Source: Flaccisagitta enflata
Taxonomy: Eukaryota > Chaetognatha > Sagittoidea > Aphragmophora
DNA: 64,000 bases
Reading direction: 5' to 3'
Assembly (NCBI GenBank): GCA_965153355.1
Contig: OZ231127.1
Coordinates: forward strand, 40,548,001-40,612,000
The translations under genes and the position numbers were made by a program. Positions 35,578 through 47,934 of this stretch are shown one piece after another. The notes below the pieces were generated by a model. That model was given only the letters and a program-made list of their open reading frames with translations. It had not been told where the DNA came from and did no database searches. Every line of letters begins with the position of its first letter. Positions within the stretch are counted from its first letter, which is position 1.

Positions 35578-36066
35578 TGAGCCGGACTTAGCAACCGCGG
35601 GGCCCTAGGCTTGACAGCTACCGCGGGGCCCCCCTAGCCCCCTTGTTGCTACCTCCCCCCTTGCTGCCCCCCTTTACCAACCCCCTCCCCTCCTCCCATA
35701 ACTAGTCAAGCTAAACTAGAAAGCCATTAAACTTTCTAAGCTTAAGAACCTAAAGTTAATTCCCACTCCAACGATTTTAAGGGACTAGTAATTTTTTTCT
35801 TTTATCAATGGAATTCTGTTTGAGCCAATATATAAAAGTGAATGATTAGGATTTAAGATGTCCGGATGATGTGACAAGATTTTCTTTCTTTCTTTTTTTT
35901 TTCTTCTTTTTTTCTTTTCTTTTTTTTTTTCCTTCTTTCTCCTCCCTTTCTCTCCCTTTTTTCCCAGGGGTGGGGGCTTTACCGCGGGGCCCCCCTTACC
36001 GCGGGGCCCCCATTACCGCGGGGCCCTAGGCTTAAGCCTCTTAAGCCTATTGGGAAGTCCGGCTCA
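35578..36066. mobile_element. hAT-like MITE, 489 bp, same family as 21198-22636
   Basis: TGAGCCGGACTTAGCAACCG ... AAGTCCGGCTCA. GGTTTACCC flanks it at 35569-35577 and 36068-36076, with one extra T on the right. Internally deleted and inverted relative to the 1.4-kb copy. Confidence 0.85.
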
Positions 36067-36089
36067 TGGTTTACCCAATACAACTAATT

Positions 36090-36090
<1 letters not shown>

Positions 36091-36168
<78 letters not shown>
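36091..36168. repeat. (AAC)n microsatellite
   Basis: About 26 units just upstream of the Penelope-like reading frame. Confidence 0.95.
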
Positions 36169-36235
36169 TCAATGCTCGTTTGGGTCCGGCTCCACAGGTT
36201 TTTCACCGAGGCAAACGTTGTCCGGCTAAACAGAA

Positions 36236-37619
36236 ATGAGCCAAGTGAAAGTGATCCACTGTTCTAGTATCGACCTCACACCAGCGCAAATTTCGTTACT
36301 GAAGAGAGGATTGAAATTTTGTCTGACTCCTCGTGCGGGAAATACCACGGAACTGTCGGTGGATTTACGGTCATTGAGTCGAAAGATGCGACTAAATGAA
36401 TATTTCCATGCCACGGAGTTTACAAATGTGTCACTACTTCGTAAACCATCAAATTTCAATCCGCCTTTAGAAAGAGATGAGCACCTCGACAAATACTGCG
36501 ACTTTCTCTACTCTTTATCTTCCAATCTAGATAATCTACCTGTTGATCAAAAAAATGACAACTTGAATCGATTTGAACGCGCTGCTCTTAAAGAACTCAT
36601 CGAACTACGTGATGCAAATCGCATAGTCATTATGCTCGCCGATAAGGGTGGGGCAGTTGTTGTGTTAGAGGCCGATCATTACAAAAGAATGGTTGAGAAC
36701 ATTTTTCACGATCCAAAAATGCCAAAAATACATAAATCGTCTTTGATTAAAGATGCAGTCAAACAACAAAAATCAAAGGTTGTTAGAATTCTTTCGCCTA
36801 AAGATTTGAAGGTTCGTCCAATCATAGGTGGTCCGATGTCTCCGACAAGTAATTTGAGTACACTGATAGACAAATTACTCAAACCTTACATGATAAAATT
36901 GCCCAGTTTTGTACGGGATTTGACAGACCTTTTGCGGCAAGCCCAACACTGGGAAAATGAAGAAAACGAGGAACATGTTTTAATTACAATGGATATTTCC
37001 ATCATGTACATGAACGTGAGTGAAGAACTGGGTATCAAGGCGATCAAATATTTTGTCGAAAAATATCCGGAATTACTCCATCCTCGTTTTTCTCTTGACT
37101 TCATCATCGAGGCGGTGTTACTTGTTCTACGAAACAATGTCTCTTTTTTCCATGGCGTTTATAAACGACAGACTCATGGATGCGCCATGGGGTCACATAA
37201 GTCACCGCCATATGCGTCATTGGCAGTGGGCTACATTGAAAAAGTGGCAGACGATAAATTCCGAGAAACAAAAGGACCCGACTACGCGGATTATGTAATA
37301 CAGATGCTCCGACGTTTTCTTGATGACGTTTTTACAAAATGGAAGATGTCACTAGGGTCTCCTCAGGAATTCTTCGATGTTCTTAACAACGTTGATGAAA
37401 AGATCAATTTTACCATTGAATGTGGAAAAAAGATTCCTTTTCTTGATGTCAGCTTCGAGATCTCTGAAAATGGCGAGCTCAACACGGATATCTATTATAA
37501 AGAAACCGACACACACAATTACGTTCAATTTGGAAGTTTTCATCCGCGGAAGACGTTAATGAACATTCCATATTCACTGGCACGGCGCATTTGTATCATA
37601 GTGTCGGACCCAAACAGAA
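36236..37619 (+). pseudogene. Penelope-like reverse transcriptase (N-terminal part of split ORF)
   Basis: About 461 residues. RT motifs of the Penelope class: LKFCLTP near the start, ADKGGAVVVLEADHY, KVRPIIGGPMSPTSNLS, motif A TMDISIMYMN, QTHGCAMGSHKSP and the catalytic RRFLDDVFTKW. The ATG at 36236 follows an in-frame TAA. The frame is interrupted at codon 462 by the insertion and reaches a stop 17 bases further in. The element is probably inactive only because of that insertion, since the rest of the frame is open. Confidence 0.9.
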
Positions 37620-38017
37620 CACAGTGGAACCATTAACGGGAAATGACAATTTTGAGTGTGCAGACCCCGGACTGGTCAAGAAGGGTCCCACAGCATGTGG
37701 TGAACACCAAACACCCGTTGGCAAATTAATCCAAAGGCAAAAAATTCATTCCATGACCCTTTTGTATGACTACAAAAGTCCCAAACTTGAGCTTCTCAGA
37801 TATCATTTTTGTTTCTATCTACGTAGGATTTATAGAAGGCTATTGGTCGAATTAGGGGTTGGCTGTGAAATCATAGTTGGGGTATAAGAAGATGAAGTCC
37901 TCAAGCTCTTTTGTTGGCTTCCCAGAGGCCCCCGCGAGTGACTCGGCCTCTATACAGGTGGCAAAAAAAGCCAAAAAAGGCCAAAAATGAAAAAAATCTT
38001 CAAAATTCAATTTTTTG

Positions 38018-38780
38018 GGCAGCGGCCCCGAAGGGGACGAAGTCCTGTAGAACACAGGGGGACTTTCGTTCGTCCGTTCGTCCGTTCGTCCGTCCATCCG
38101 TTCGTTAGTCCCCCCCTCACCAGGCCCCTCAGGCCTCAAATCTGGCCTCTGAGACCTCAAATCTGGCCTCTCAGGCCTCAAATCTAACTTCTCAGGTTTC
38201 AAATCCAGCCTCTCAGGCCTCATATCCAGCCTCTCAGGCCTCAAATCCGGCCTCGAAGGCCTCAAATCCAACCTCTCAGGCCTCAAACCTAGCCTTTCAG
38301 GCCTCAAATTAGGCTTCTCAGGCCTCAAATCCAAATTTTCAGGCCTCAAACCTGGCCTCTCAGGCCTCTCAGGCCTCAAATTAGGCCTCTCAGGCCTCAA
38401 ATTAGGCCTCTCAGGCCTCACAGGCTTTAAATCAGCTATCTAAGCCTCAATTCATTGCTCTTAGGCTTCAAATCAGTCGTCTGACCTTTCAAGCCTTAAT
38501 CCAGCTCTCTCAAGCATCAAGTCAGCCCTCTCAAGCTGATGGCATTCTGAGGCCTTACATCAGCCGTCTTAGACCTCAGTTTAGGCTCTTGAAGGCCTTT
38601 AGTAAGCCCTCTATAGCAACTCATCCACTTCTTCAGGCAGGACGAACGAAAGTCCCCCTGTGTTCTATAGGACTTTGTCCCCTTTGGGGCCGCTGCCCTG
38701 CTTCCCCTAACTCCAATTCACAATCACTTAAAGCAGGGCAACGGGTATCGCTGACCACATATTGCCCTTGGGCGACCTGT
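38018..38780 (+). mobile_element. GGGCAGCGG-family element, full length
   Basis: Opens GGGCAGCGGCCCCGAAGGGG, GTCCTGTAGAACACAGGGGG; the middle is tandem CTCAGGCCTCAAATC units (38120-38430); then the inverted copy of the opening and hairpin GCCCTGCTT/AAGCAGGGC, GGGTATCGCTGACC. Confidence 0.85.
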
Positions 38781-38805
38781 TTTTAGGTAATTTAATCAGA
38801 ATAGT

Positions 38806-39241
38806 CAAAGCGTTAGATGGTCAGCGGCACCTGCCCTGCTTAAGCGGGTGGCTGAAGCTGAGGGGAGAGGCAGCAGTCTGGGGGTGCCGATGATCTATGC
38901 CACACATATGGGGAGCTCCTTCTTCTTCCCTCCGCAGCCTCCTCAGCCCCCGAGGCCCATATCTCAGCCTCAAGGCCCATATCCAGCCTCCAGGCCAAAT
39001 CCCATCTTGAGGCCCAAATCCCTTGAGGCTGGAATTTGGGCCTTGGGGTGGGGATTTAGGCCTGGAGGTTGGGATTTGAGCCTCAAGACTAGGATTTGGG
39101 CCTCGAGGCTGGGATATGGGCCTTGAGGCTGAGATATGGGTCTCGTGGCTGGGGGGAGGGGGGTACGTAGAAGAAGAAGAAGGAGAAAATCCCCCATATG
39201 TGTGAAAGCATAGGTCATCGACCCCTTTGGGGCCGCTGCCC
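38806..39241 (-). mobile_element. GGGCAGCGG-family element, opposite orientation
   Basis: GCGTTAGATGGTCAGCGG at one end and CCCCTTTGGGGCCGCTGCCC at the other. The middle is inverted arrays of GAGGCCCATATCTCAGCC and GGGATTTGGGCCTCGAGG type. Confidence 0.8.
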
Positions 39242-40039
39242 AAAAACCAAAAGATCTTTGTTTACTCAGTTATAACCTATGATATTGGGTTTTGCTGAAA
39301 AACGACCAGTGGAAACCATGGAGGGCCTCTTAGGACCCCATAATGGCCAAAAAAAAAAGGTCCAAAAATGAATTATCTCAGGCAATGTCAACTAATAAAG
39401 AAGAATGAAGAAACTTTTTCATCAATACCTCTATTTATGCAAAGGTAGTCTCACTGAAGTACAAGAGATTTAAAACCGCAAAAAAATTTGACTCTCAAAG
39501 CCGTATCAGGCCGAAAACAAGTCAAGAATAATTGGTTAAAAATGAAAAAAAAGCTTCAAAATTCAGTTCTTATGTTAATTTGATTAGAAAAACCAATACT
39601 TCTTTCTAGATCACTCAGTTACATCTCAAAGATGTGGGCCATGCTTGAAAAGGTCCAGTGGATGCCATAGGGGGCCTCTAAGGACCCCAAAATGACCAAA
39701 AAAGGAAAAAAACTAACTCATTTTAGGCAATTTCGAGAACTAAAGAAAAATATTGAAATTTCTTATCAAAACATCGATTTATGCAAAGATATAGTCTCAG
39801 TGAAGTATGAGAGACTAAAAGCGGCAAAAAAATTTGACCCTCATAGCCGTATTAGGCCAAAAACAGCCATTAGGTCAAAAATAGCCATAATTTGCTCAAA
39901 ATGACAAAGATGAAGTTTAAAGAGAATATTTTTAATGATTTCATCCAACTCATCATAAGCATGCTTCAGTTTTGAACAAGTGTAAGTTTAAGTGGGAGGG
40001 GCTGCCATTATTGGGGCACTCCAGATTGTTTAGGGCTCT

Positions 40040-41945
40040 GAAGGCCCTTAAAAGGGGTCATAAATAGCAGACTGGGCCGTAGGACCCTTATGAAGGCAGA
40101 TCGGCTACCAACAGCAGGGACTGGCTTCATTCATCATAACAACAAGATTTGCCAAGTTTCATGACCATAGGATCGATTTTACTCATGGCCGCCACCCCCC
40201 CTAAAATCCCAGCATAAGGGTTGTTGTGGTAAAAATTCCAACTTTGGGTCACTTTGGCCTCAAAATTAGGCCCATTTGAATTGGAATTTTGACCTAACAT
40301 CCATGAGATTATAAAACTAGAGCTCAAGAGCTAACTAATGGTGCAATCCGCATGTTTTTATCTTAATTTGTTGAGATTTGAGAGCATTTCAAAGATGAAA
40401 GGGTATGAGGGTCAAATTGCAGCTTATTTTCAGTTGCAATTTTGACATTTTTCACAGATTTGAACATATTTTGGCCTTGGATGGACCAATCTGCATGAAA
40501 TTGGTGATCAAATTGAACAGTTTTTGCTGCTCTAGCTGATGGTAAAAAATTTTTTGATCGATTCTGCCCTCAATTTTTTTTTATTGACTGTAGAAGCAGG
40601 TATAAAAAAGTCGATTTTCTTGAAAATTGAGCAATTTTGGACAAGAAATTAGACCACTTCCATTTTTAAAAAAGACTTAAAATCCATGAGCAAAATAAAG
40701 AGCTGCTCAAGAGCTAACTAGTGGTGCAATCGGCATGTCAATATGTTTTTGCATTTAGATTTTACAGAACTTCAAAGATCAAAGGGTATGTCAAAATGAC
40801 CATTTATGGTCACTTTGACCATTTGGCCTCAATTTGGGTTCACTTTGCCGCAGAGCCTCTATACACTTTTGGGCGACATATCGATCAAAACTTTTTCTCC
40901 AATCATCTAGAGTATCAAAAACTCTTCATTTTGGTCACCAATTTTGTGATAATTGGTCCATCCAAAGCAAATTTACAATGAGTAATGTGTGAGCTGACAG
41001 AATTACTGTGGCAAAATGTACCTCAAAATACATCATCTTCCCTTATCCTTAAAATGCTCTCAAATCTAGACAAATCTAGATAACATCATGCCGATTGCAC
41101 CACTGGCTAGCTCTGGAGCTCTAGTTTTATTGTCTCATGGATTTTTTGTCCGATATTTACGGCAGAGTGACTCAAATTAGAGGCCAAAATGGCCAAAATG
41201 GCCTTACATACTAATTTAAACAGTCCCTTTAATCTTTTAAATTCTGTCAAATCTAAATGCAAAATCATAAAGACATGGCGATTGCACCACTAGTTAGCTC
41301 TCAAACAATTCTTTATTTTGGTCATGGATTTTAGGTCAATTATTGAATTGGAAGCGAGTTTTTTGTCCAAAATTGCTCAATTTTCAAGAAAATCGACTTT
41401 TTTAACACCTGCTTTACAGTAAATAAAAAAAATTTAGGGCAAAATCGATCAAAAATTTTTTTACCATCAGCTAGAGCAGCAAAAACTCTTCAATTTGATC
41501 ACCAATTTCATGCAGATTGGTCCATCCAAAGCCAAAATATCTTCAAATCTGTGAAAAATGTCAAAATTGCCACTGAAAATAAGCTGCAATTTGACCCTCA
41601 TACCCTTTCATCCTTGAAATGCTCTCAAATCTCAACAAATTAAGATAAAAACATGCGGATTGCACCACTAGTTAGCTCTTGAGCTCTAGTTTTATAATCT
41701 CATGGATTTTAGGTCAAAATTCTAATTCGAAGGGGCCTAATTTTGAGGCCAAAGTGACCCAAAGTTGGAATTTTTACCACAACAACCCTCATGCTGGGAT
41801 TATAGGGGGGGTGGCGGCCATGAGTAAAATCGATCCTATGGTCATAAAACTTGGCAAATCTTGTTGTTATGATGAATGAAGGCAGTCCCTGCTGTTGGTA
41901 GCCGATCTGCCTTCATAAGGGTCCTACGGCCCAGTCTGATAAATA
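40040..41945. repeat. Inner inverted repeat of the foldback element
   Basis: 40127-40327 (minus) and 41679-41879 (plus) would encode nearly the same 66-residue peptide, showing the two ~800-bp arms are close copies. The loop is roughly 40866-41150. I regard these frames as non-coding. Confidence 0.85.
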
Positions 41946-42181
41946 GGCAGGCTTGATTTCAGTGTTTTTTTTTACTAAGCCAGTCAGGCTCACTCCCCTC
42001 AATTCTACAGAGCCTGAAAGGAAAACCATGAGCCCGGTAAAAATATCATACCAAATTTTGTGATCATTTCAGCCTTGATTTGTAATAGCAGCTACTGATT
42101 ATATGATGAAATTAAAAAATAACCACTATCAAAGGATTCAGTTTGTGAATAAATCTAACTAGTCATCTAAGGATTGCACAT

Positions 42182-42659
42182 GGTCAGAGGTACCCATTGC
42201 TCTGCTGGGAGTGATCCAGTGAAATAGTAGAAGGAAAGCAGGGCAGCGGCCTAAATAAGCCGATGTCCTGTAGAACACATGGGGGAATTTCCAGACGTCC
42301 TGAGGGGGCATATTTCAGGCCTTTGATGACTGATTTAGGCCACTGAAGTCATATTTGAAAGCTGGAGGGCAGAATTAAGGCTTGGAGAGCAGATTTGAGG
42401 TTTGAAAAGCAATTTGAGCCACGGAGAGCTGATTTGATGCTTGGAGGGCTAATTGGAGGTCTGGAGGGCAGATTTGAGGTCTAGAGATCAGATTTAGGTG
42501 GGTGGCTGATTTGAGGCCTGGAAGACTAAATTGAGGGCTGGGAGGGCAAATTTGATACCTCAATAGCCAAAAGAGGGGAGGACGGAAGGAAGGACGGATG
42601 TCTGGAAATTCCCTCCTGTGTTGCACAGGACGTTGGCCCTTTGGGGCCGCTGCCCAAAA
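42182..42659 (-). mobile_element. GGGCAGCGG-family element
   Basis: ATGGTCAGAGGTACCCATTG at one end, GGGGCCGCTGCCC at the other, with arrays of GGAGGGCAGATTTGAGG units between and internal inverted arms (GGAATTTCCAGACGTCC / GGATGTCTGGAAATTCCC). Confidence 0.8.
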
Positions 42660-42879
42660 AAGACTCAAAAATTTATGATTTTTTAAATATTTCACTCAAT
42701 CAGCTGGAGTACTTTGAATCTCTCCCAATGAGAGAGAGTCAGCCGGGCTTAGTTAGCAGAACATGAGAGCCCGAGAGCAAAATAGCGAGCATCAGACTCA
42801 CAGGCTTGCTCTAAAATCAGGCTGGTAACTAGGCCAAAATGAGCTCTTTTGCTTAAAAACACAAAACTTCTCTCAGGCC

Positions 42880-43597
42880 TGGAATTTGCCCTCTCGGGCC
42901 TGAAATCTACCCTCTCAGGCTTGAAATCTGCCATATCAAGCCTTGAATCTGAGGGCAGATTTCAGGCTTGTGACGACAGATTTCAGGCTTGTGACGACAG
43001 ATTTCAGGCCTGAGAGGGCAGATTTCAGGACTGAGAGGGCAGATTCAAAGCCTGAGAGGATAGATTTCAGGCCTGAGAGGGCCTCGGGCAGACAAACGGA
43101 CATAATGATGGATGGATGAACAAAAGTCCCCCTGTGTTCTACAGGACTTCCTCCCCTTTGGGGCCGCTGCCCTGCTTCCCCTCACTCCATTTCACTATCA
43201 TGAAAAGCAGGGCAACATATTGCCCTTTGGCAACCTGTTATACATTTCTTGACATTGCTTAAAATGAGTCAGATTGGCCCTTTTTGGGCAGTGGCCCTGA
43301 AGGGGACAAAGTCCTGTAGAACACAGGGGGACTTTCATTTGTGCGTTTGTCTGTTTGTTCCCCTCCTAGTCATCTACCCTTGAGGTCAAAATCCTAACCT
43401 TGAGGCCAAAATCCCAGCTTTAAGATCTAAATTCTGACTTTGAGGCCTTAATCCCAGACTTGAGGCCTAAATCCCAGAAACTCACTAAGCAAAGGTCATT
43501 GGCCCCTTCGGGGCCCCTGCCCCTCTTACCACCTCACACCCTCATACACTCAAATTGGGGCAACGGGTACCGCTAACCATCTAACGCTTTTGCGACT
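42880..43597 (+). mobile_element. GGGCAGCGG-family elements, one partial and one complete
   Basis: Partial copy: GGGCAGATTTCAGG-type array, GTCCCCCTGTGTTCTACAGG, GCCCTGCTT...AAAGCAGGGC (to ~43250). Complete copy from 43287: GGGCAGTGGCCCTGAAGGGG to ACCATCTAACGCTTTTGC. Its 3' hairpin is GCCCC/GGGGC instead of GCCCTGC/GCAGGGC. Confidence 0.75.
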
Positions 43598-43793
43598 ATT
43601 AGTTGCATGTGGTCCATCTGTCCATAGGTCTGTCGGTCTATCCATCAGTCATTCTGTCCATCCGTCACACTTTACTTTTTTTGGGTTTTTGGGATATTTG
43701 GCTTCACTGCTCCTGCCCAAATGATCTGATGACCTCAATTATGGCCCCTGCCCACCCGCGTGCAATTAGGGTAGCCGTGTATCCAGCCTTGTT
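43598..43793 (+). mobile_element. HT-2 element, slightly decayed
   Basis: ATTAGTTGCATGTGGTCCAT start, GCTCCTGCCCAAATGATCTG, GTGCAATTAGGGTAGCCGTG TATCCAGCCTTGTT end. It sits inside the right arm of the foldback element. Confidence 0.8.
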
Positions 43794-44537
43794 CTAATCC
43801 AATTAACAAAAAAATGAGTTTTGAAGCTTTTTTGTCATTTTGAGGGTATTATGGCTATTTTTTACCTGTTTTTGGCCTGATAGGACTCTGAGGGTCAAAT
43901 TTTTCTGCAGTTTCTCATATCCTGTACTTCACTGAGACTATATTTTTGCATATATAGATGTTTTGGTGAAAAAATTTTATCATTTTTCTTTATTTTCTGA
44001 CATGGCCTAATGAGTCATTTTTTGCCCTTTTTTGCCATTTTAAGGTCCCTAGAGGCCCCCAATAGCTTCCACTGGTCATTTTTCAGCACAGTCCCATTCC
44101 ATAGGTAATAACTGAGTAAACTAGAAAGATTTTTTGGTTTTTCTAATCAAATAAACCAAATAATTTGAGTATTGAAGTATATTTTTCATTTTTGGCCATT
44201 TTTGGCCATTTATACCACCTGTACAGAGGCCGAGTTACTTTTGGGGGCCTCCGGGAAGCCAACGAAAGAGCTTGGGGACTTCATCTAATTATACCCCAAC
44301 TATGATTTCACAGCCAGCCCCTATTTGGATATACATAGATAGAAAGAAAAACAGTATCTGGGAAACTTATGATTGGAAACTTCACAGTCTTACAAAAGGG
44401 TCATGGAATCAATTTTTTGCCTTCGGAATAATTTGCCAACGGGTGTTTGGTGTTCACCACATGCTGTGGGACCCTTCTTGACCAGTCCGGAGTCTGCACA
44501 CTCAAAATTGTCATTTCCCGTTAATGGTTCCACTGTG

Positions 44538-45350
44538 AGAAGGAATGAACGCTGGGACGAACTGAGAGGATATCTTTTGGCCAAAAAATATCCTAGCGGC
44601 TTAATCAATTCGGGCATCAAACGGGCATCAGAACTTGATTGCTTTGCTATTTTGAACTCGGATTTGTTGGATGAATCGGAAGGCAGTGACAATCGAGACA
44701 TTCCTTTCGTACACACGTTTAACTGCGCAAATCCGGATGTCTTGAATGTGGTTCGGGACAGTCTTACTCTTCTCACACCAAGTGAACAAATGTCAACGGT
44801 GATGAAAGACAAAAAAATTGTAGCTGCTCAACGACAAACCCGCAATTTAAAGTCTCTTTTGTTCAAACCTCGTTTTGATACGAATGCACAAAGTTCAAAG
44901 GGTAGTGCAATTCCGTGCAAAAAGGACACCAACCGACAAAATCAACGAGGACGTCCTTGTAAATGCTGCGACTTTATCGTGGAATGCACTCAGTTTCTCT
45001 TTAAAGGATGCAGTGAGCCATTCGAACTCCTATACCATTTTACCTGTGACACTCGGAACCTCTTGTATGTCATCACATGTCAAGGGTGTGGTGAGAACTA
45101 CATCGGTAAAATGGAACGGGAATTGCGAGAACGTTGTACCGACTATCGCACCGCAATTCAAAGTAAAAAATTTACTCAAGGCGTACATGAGCATGTGTCA
45201 ATATGTGGTAATGGACAATTTACCATGACGCCTTTTTTAAAAATTCATGATAGCAGTCGCGACAGCCAGACTATATCATATATATATATATCATATGAAA
45301 CAAGATTTATACAACGTTACAGACCTCAACTTAATGTGTTGAAGCTTTGA
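44538..45350 (+). pseudogene. Penelope-like GIY-YIG endonuclease (C-terminal part of split ORF)
   Basis: Continues the reverse transcriptase frame and runs about 270 residues to a stop. It has RWDELRGYLLAKKYP, the zinc-finger-like CKCCDFI, then NLLYVITCQGCGENYIGK (GIY and YIG motifs as LYV and NYIG) and ERELRERC with the conserved arginine. The RT plus GIY-YIG order is diagnostic of canonical Penelope-like elements. Confidence 0.9.
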
Positions 45351-45630
45351 TTTAGATCTTGCTCATCAAAAACAAATGCATTACTGACAGTGGTGCCCTC
45401 TCTCTTTCTCATTCATTTTCTCCTCTTCTTACATGCTTAGTCTTGATCAGTTTTTGGCTTTTTTGCTCATTCTGTCTCATGCTAACCCAAGGAAAAGTGG
45501 ATGTAAATTTTGCTCTGGTTTTTTGGATTCTCAAGAAACTTTTTAGATGCGATATTTGGACATTTATTGAAATGTTACTTAAATTGATTTCTTAATTTGT
45601 ACTTTATCTACTATTTTGTTGCCTAGACAC

Positions 45631-45666
45631 GTCTCTGAAGAGCATACCATGCGAAACATGTAAGAC
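45631..45666 (+). ncRNA. Hammerhead ribozyme motif of the Penelope-like element
   Basis: Core CTGAAGA (45635-45641), 4-bp stem II GCAT-ACC-ATGC, GAAA (45653-45656), palindromic stem III ACATGT, A17 at 45662 as predicted cleavage nucleotide, and stem I GTCT/AGAC. The tiny stem III fits the minimal hammerheads known from Penelope-like elements, which act as dimers. Confidence 0.8.
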
Positions 45667-45765
45667 AAACTACGTTGTTTAACCAAACATACTGTGATAT
45701 GAGTTTTCACCCTATTTTCATTAAACTGACACATCACTGAAATCGTCTTCGTTTTTCATATATTA

Positions 45766-46550
45766 ATTTGGTAAAAAATACAATACAATACAAAATAGTA
45801 CAATACGCTATTATTTTTTTTTTAATCTTTTTTTTAGTATGGTGTATAAACTCATGATAATGAAAGCTAAAAAAAACTTATCAAAGACATAGATTGATAT
45901 TTATATCAATGTTTTAATTTTTGAAAAAAACTTTCAAATTCTCATTTTAAATATCAATCAGTTATGTGTATACATCTTCAAAAAATATTGATGATCCAAT
46001 TTTGATAGTTTCATTAATTAAAAAAAAAAATATTGTTAGCCGAATACCAATATTGGTATTGGTATTGGTCCAATATTTATTCAAATCGCAAAACCCTTGA
46101 AAAAAATGATATGAATATTCAGTCAAACCAAACAAACCTAGAAACTGAAATCATTGAAAGGAAGATTTGATTTGAAATATACATTTTCTTTTCACAACCA
46201 GACAGTTATCATCTGCATGATATGGTCAAGTACTCGTCGTTGTCGTTGTCATTGTCGTTGTTGTTGTCGTCGTCATCGTCATTGTGTTTTTGTTGTTGTT
46301 GTTGTCTTTGTTGTTGACTAGGCCTTGATATCAAAGCTTAATAGGATAAGAAACAAACATGTGTCCCAGTTCATGAGTATTGAGTGTATATACGTGTAGG
46401 AGAAAGAGGTCGTTGTCTGAAGCTTTAAAAGCGTCTTTTGCTTTCACATTTGTGGCCTCCTTCCTCGTAGTTAATTCTTTGATTTTTTTGGCAAAAAATA
46501 TTCCAGGGAGAGAACATGTCTTGCTTCGATCAGAACCAGCTGAATAGATG
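45766..46550. other. hAT-like element body, no gene recognised
   Basis: ATACAATACAATAC repeats, TATTGGTATTGGTATTGG (46048-46066) and a (GTT/GTC)n patch (46230-46315). Confidence 0.5.
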
Positions 46551-46553
46551 GAG

Positions 46554-46554
<1 letters not shown>

Positions 46555-46600
<46 letters not shown>

Positions 46601-46601
46601 G
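46555..46601. repeat. (GATA)n microsatellite
   Basis: About 11 units. Confidence 0.95.
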
Positions 46602-46672
46602 TTGATAGATTGATAAATTTCTCTACCTACCTGTATTGCTTTTCTTTTTTTCAGAAAGACAAACAAATCCTA

Positions 46673-46856
46673 TTTTAGTCGCGTTCACGCGACTCTACAC
46701 CCCGCTTTGTCCATCGGTCGGTCTGTGTGTTGGTTGGTCACATTTTACTTTTTTATGTTTTTTATTCTGTGACGTCACCGCTCTTGCCCAAATGGTCTAG
46801 TGACGTCAAATATGGCCCTTGCACGTGACTGGGGTAGCCGTGTATCAGGCCTTGTT
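46673..46856 (+). mobile_element. HT-2 element, full length
   Basis: TTTTAGTCGCGTTCACGCGA CTCTACACCCCGC to GGGGTAGCCGTGTATCAGGC CTTGTT. Confidence 0.9.
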
Positions 46857-46912
46857 ACTTTTTACCGCTCAATTTACCAACGGGTTGGTTGCGGGAGAAA
46901 TAGTGTCGATCA

Positions 46913-46915
<3 letters not shown>

Positions 46916-46980
<65 letters not shown>

Positions 46981-46999
46981 GTCATTGTTTTTCAAAGTA

Positions 47000-47072
<73 letters not shown>

Positions 47073-47105
47073 TCGAAACTATGTCATTGTTTTCTTCGTG
47101 CAAAC

Positions 47106-47190
<85 letters not shown>
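46916..47190. repeat. (CT)n then two (GA)n tracts
   Basis: CT 46916-46978, GA 47002-47069, GA 47110-47190. The short spacers ATGTCATTGTTTT and AACTATGTCATTGTTTTCTT are copies, so this is a small duplication with an inverted partner. Confidence 0.9.
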
Positions 47191-47193
<3 letters not shown>

Positions 47194-47934
47194 AAGAACG
47201 AACATGACATGACAACGAATTGAAGGTGAAGCCAGGCGCCAGGTGTTCTGAGTTTGTGGACACATGGTTGTCAACTTATACCTTCATCAACCTATGGCTC
47301 CTAAAAAAACATTTTCTCACTTACGGGCTACCCCATCCATAGCGTTCTTTGTTACTTGCAATAAATTCCTGTTCTTCGTCTTCTTGCTATGCGCATGGCT
47401 TTGCAGAGGCAAATTTTATAAACGAACGGAGAACAAATGCTTAGCCAACTTGCAAACATAAATTTTCTCCTTTTTGTACCAGCCGCCAAATGATACCAAT
47501 ATGTTTCAGTGGCAGCGAATGCTTTGACTGCACAAGCGCTTTTAATCATGGAAAAAGTTTTGTAGAGAATTTTTTACAATATGTGAATTTCTGATTTGAC
47601 TCGACTTTAGAGAACAGAATTTTCTTTTTTGCATTTGGTATCACTGGTTTATATATAACAAATATCCCGTACAAACAACAATGTGATTTGTAGAATCTTT
47701 TGATGATGTAAATCAAAAGGTTATGGTAATCTAACTGATTAACGACACCACTTTGTTTATAGCATTGAAATTTAAATACTTCATAAATAATGCACTTTTC
47801 TTTGTGTGTTGATTGGGTATTAATCGGGTATTGTACCCCAATACTTAAGAGTATTGTATTGTATTGTATAGTATTGGAATCGCTCCAATAGTTAGCTAAA
47901 TTGTATAGTAAATCGTATAGTTAAAAAAAAGCCA
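47191..47934. other. hAT-like element body, no gene recognised
   Basis: AT-rich. 47805-47930 carries GGGTATTAATCGGGTATTGT, GTATTGTATTGTATTG and ATAGTAAATCGTATAG-type subterminal repeats echoing the 35520-35570 end. Confidence 0.5.

Larger units (their letters stand above)
37620..44537. mobile_element. Giant inverted-repeat (foldback) DNA element inside the Penelope ORF
   Basis: Begins CACAGTGGAACC and ends GGTTCCACTGTG; AGAA occurs on both sides (37616-37619, 44538-44541). Removing the insert and one AGAA restores the retroelement frame. Outer arms (37620-38015 and 39245-39570 against 43805-44537) and inner arms (40040-40865 against 41150-41945) are inverted copies. No transposase was recognised. 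CAC ends plus a 4-bp duplication suggest a CMC/Chapaev-like element, tentatively. Confidence 0.85.
36180..45765 (+). mobile_element. Penelope-like retroelement, split by a 6.9-kb insertion
   Basis: One reading frame (reverse transcriptase then GIY-YIG endonuclease) in two parts, 36236-37619 and 44538-45350, plus a 3' non-coding region with a hammerhead ribozyme. The interrupting element is 37620-44537. Outer boundaries are approximate: (AAC)n lies on the left and ATACAATACAATAC repeats on the right. No second terminal repeat copy was found. Confidence 0.85.

Noticed and set aside
40127-41879. A 66-residue frame present twice, almost identical, beginning MSSSFIISW
   Set aside because: Conservation is explained by the two arms of one inverted repeat. 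The codon pattern does not look protein-coding and no family is recognised.
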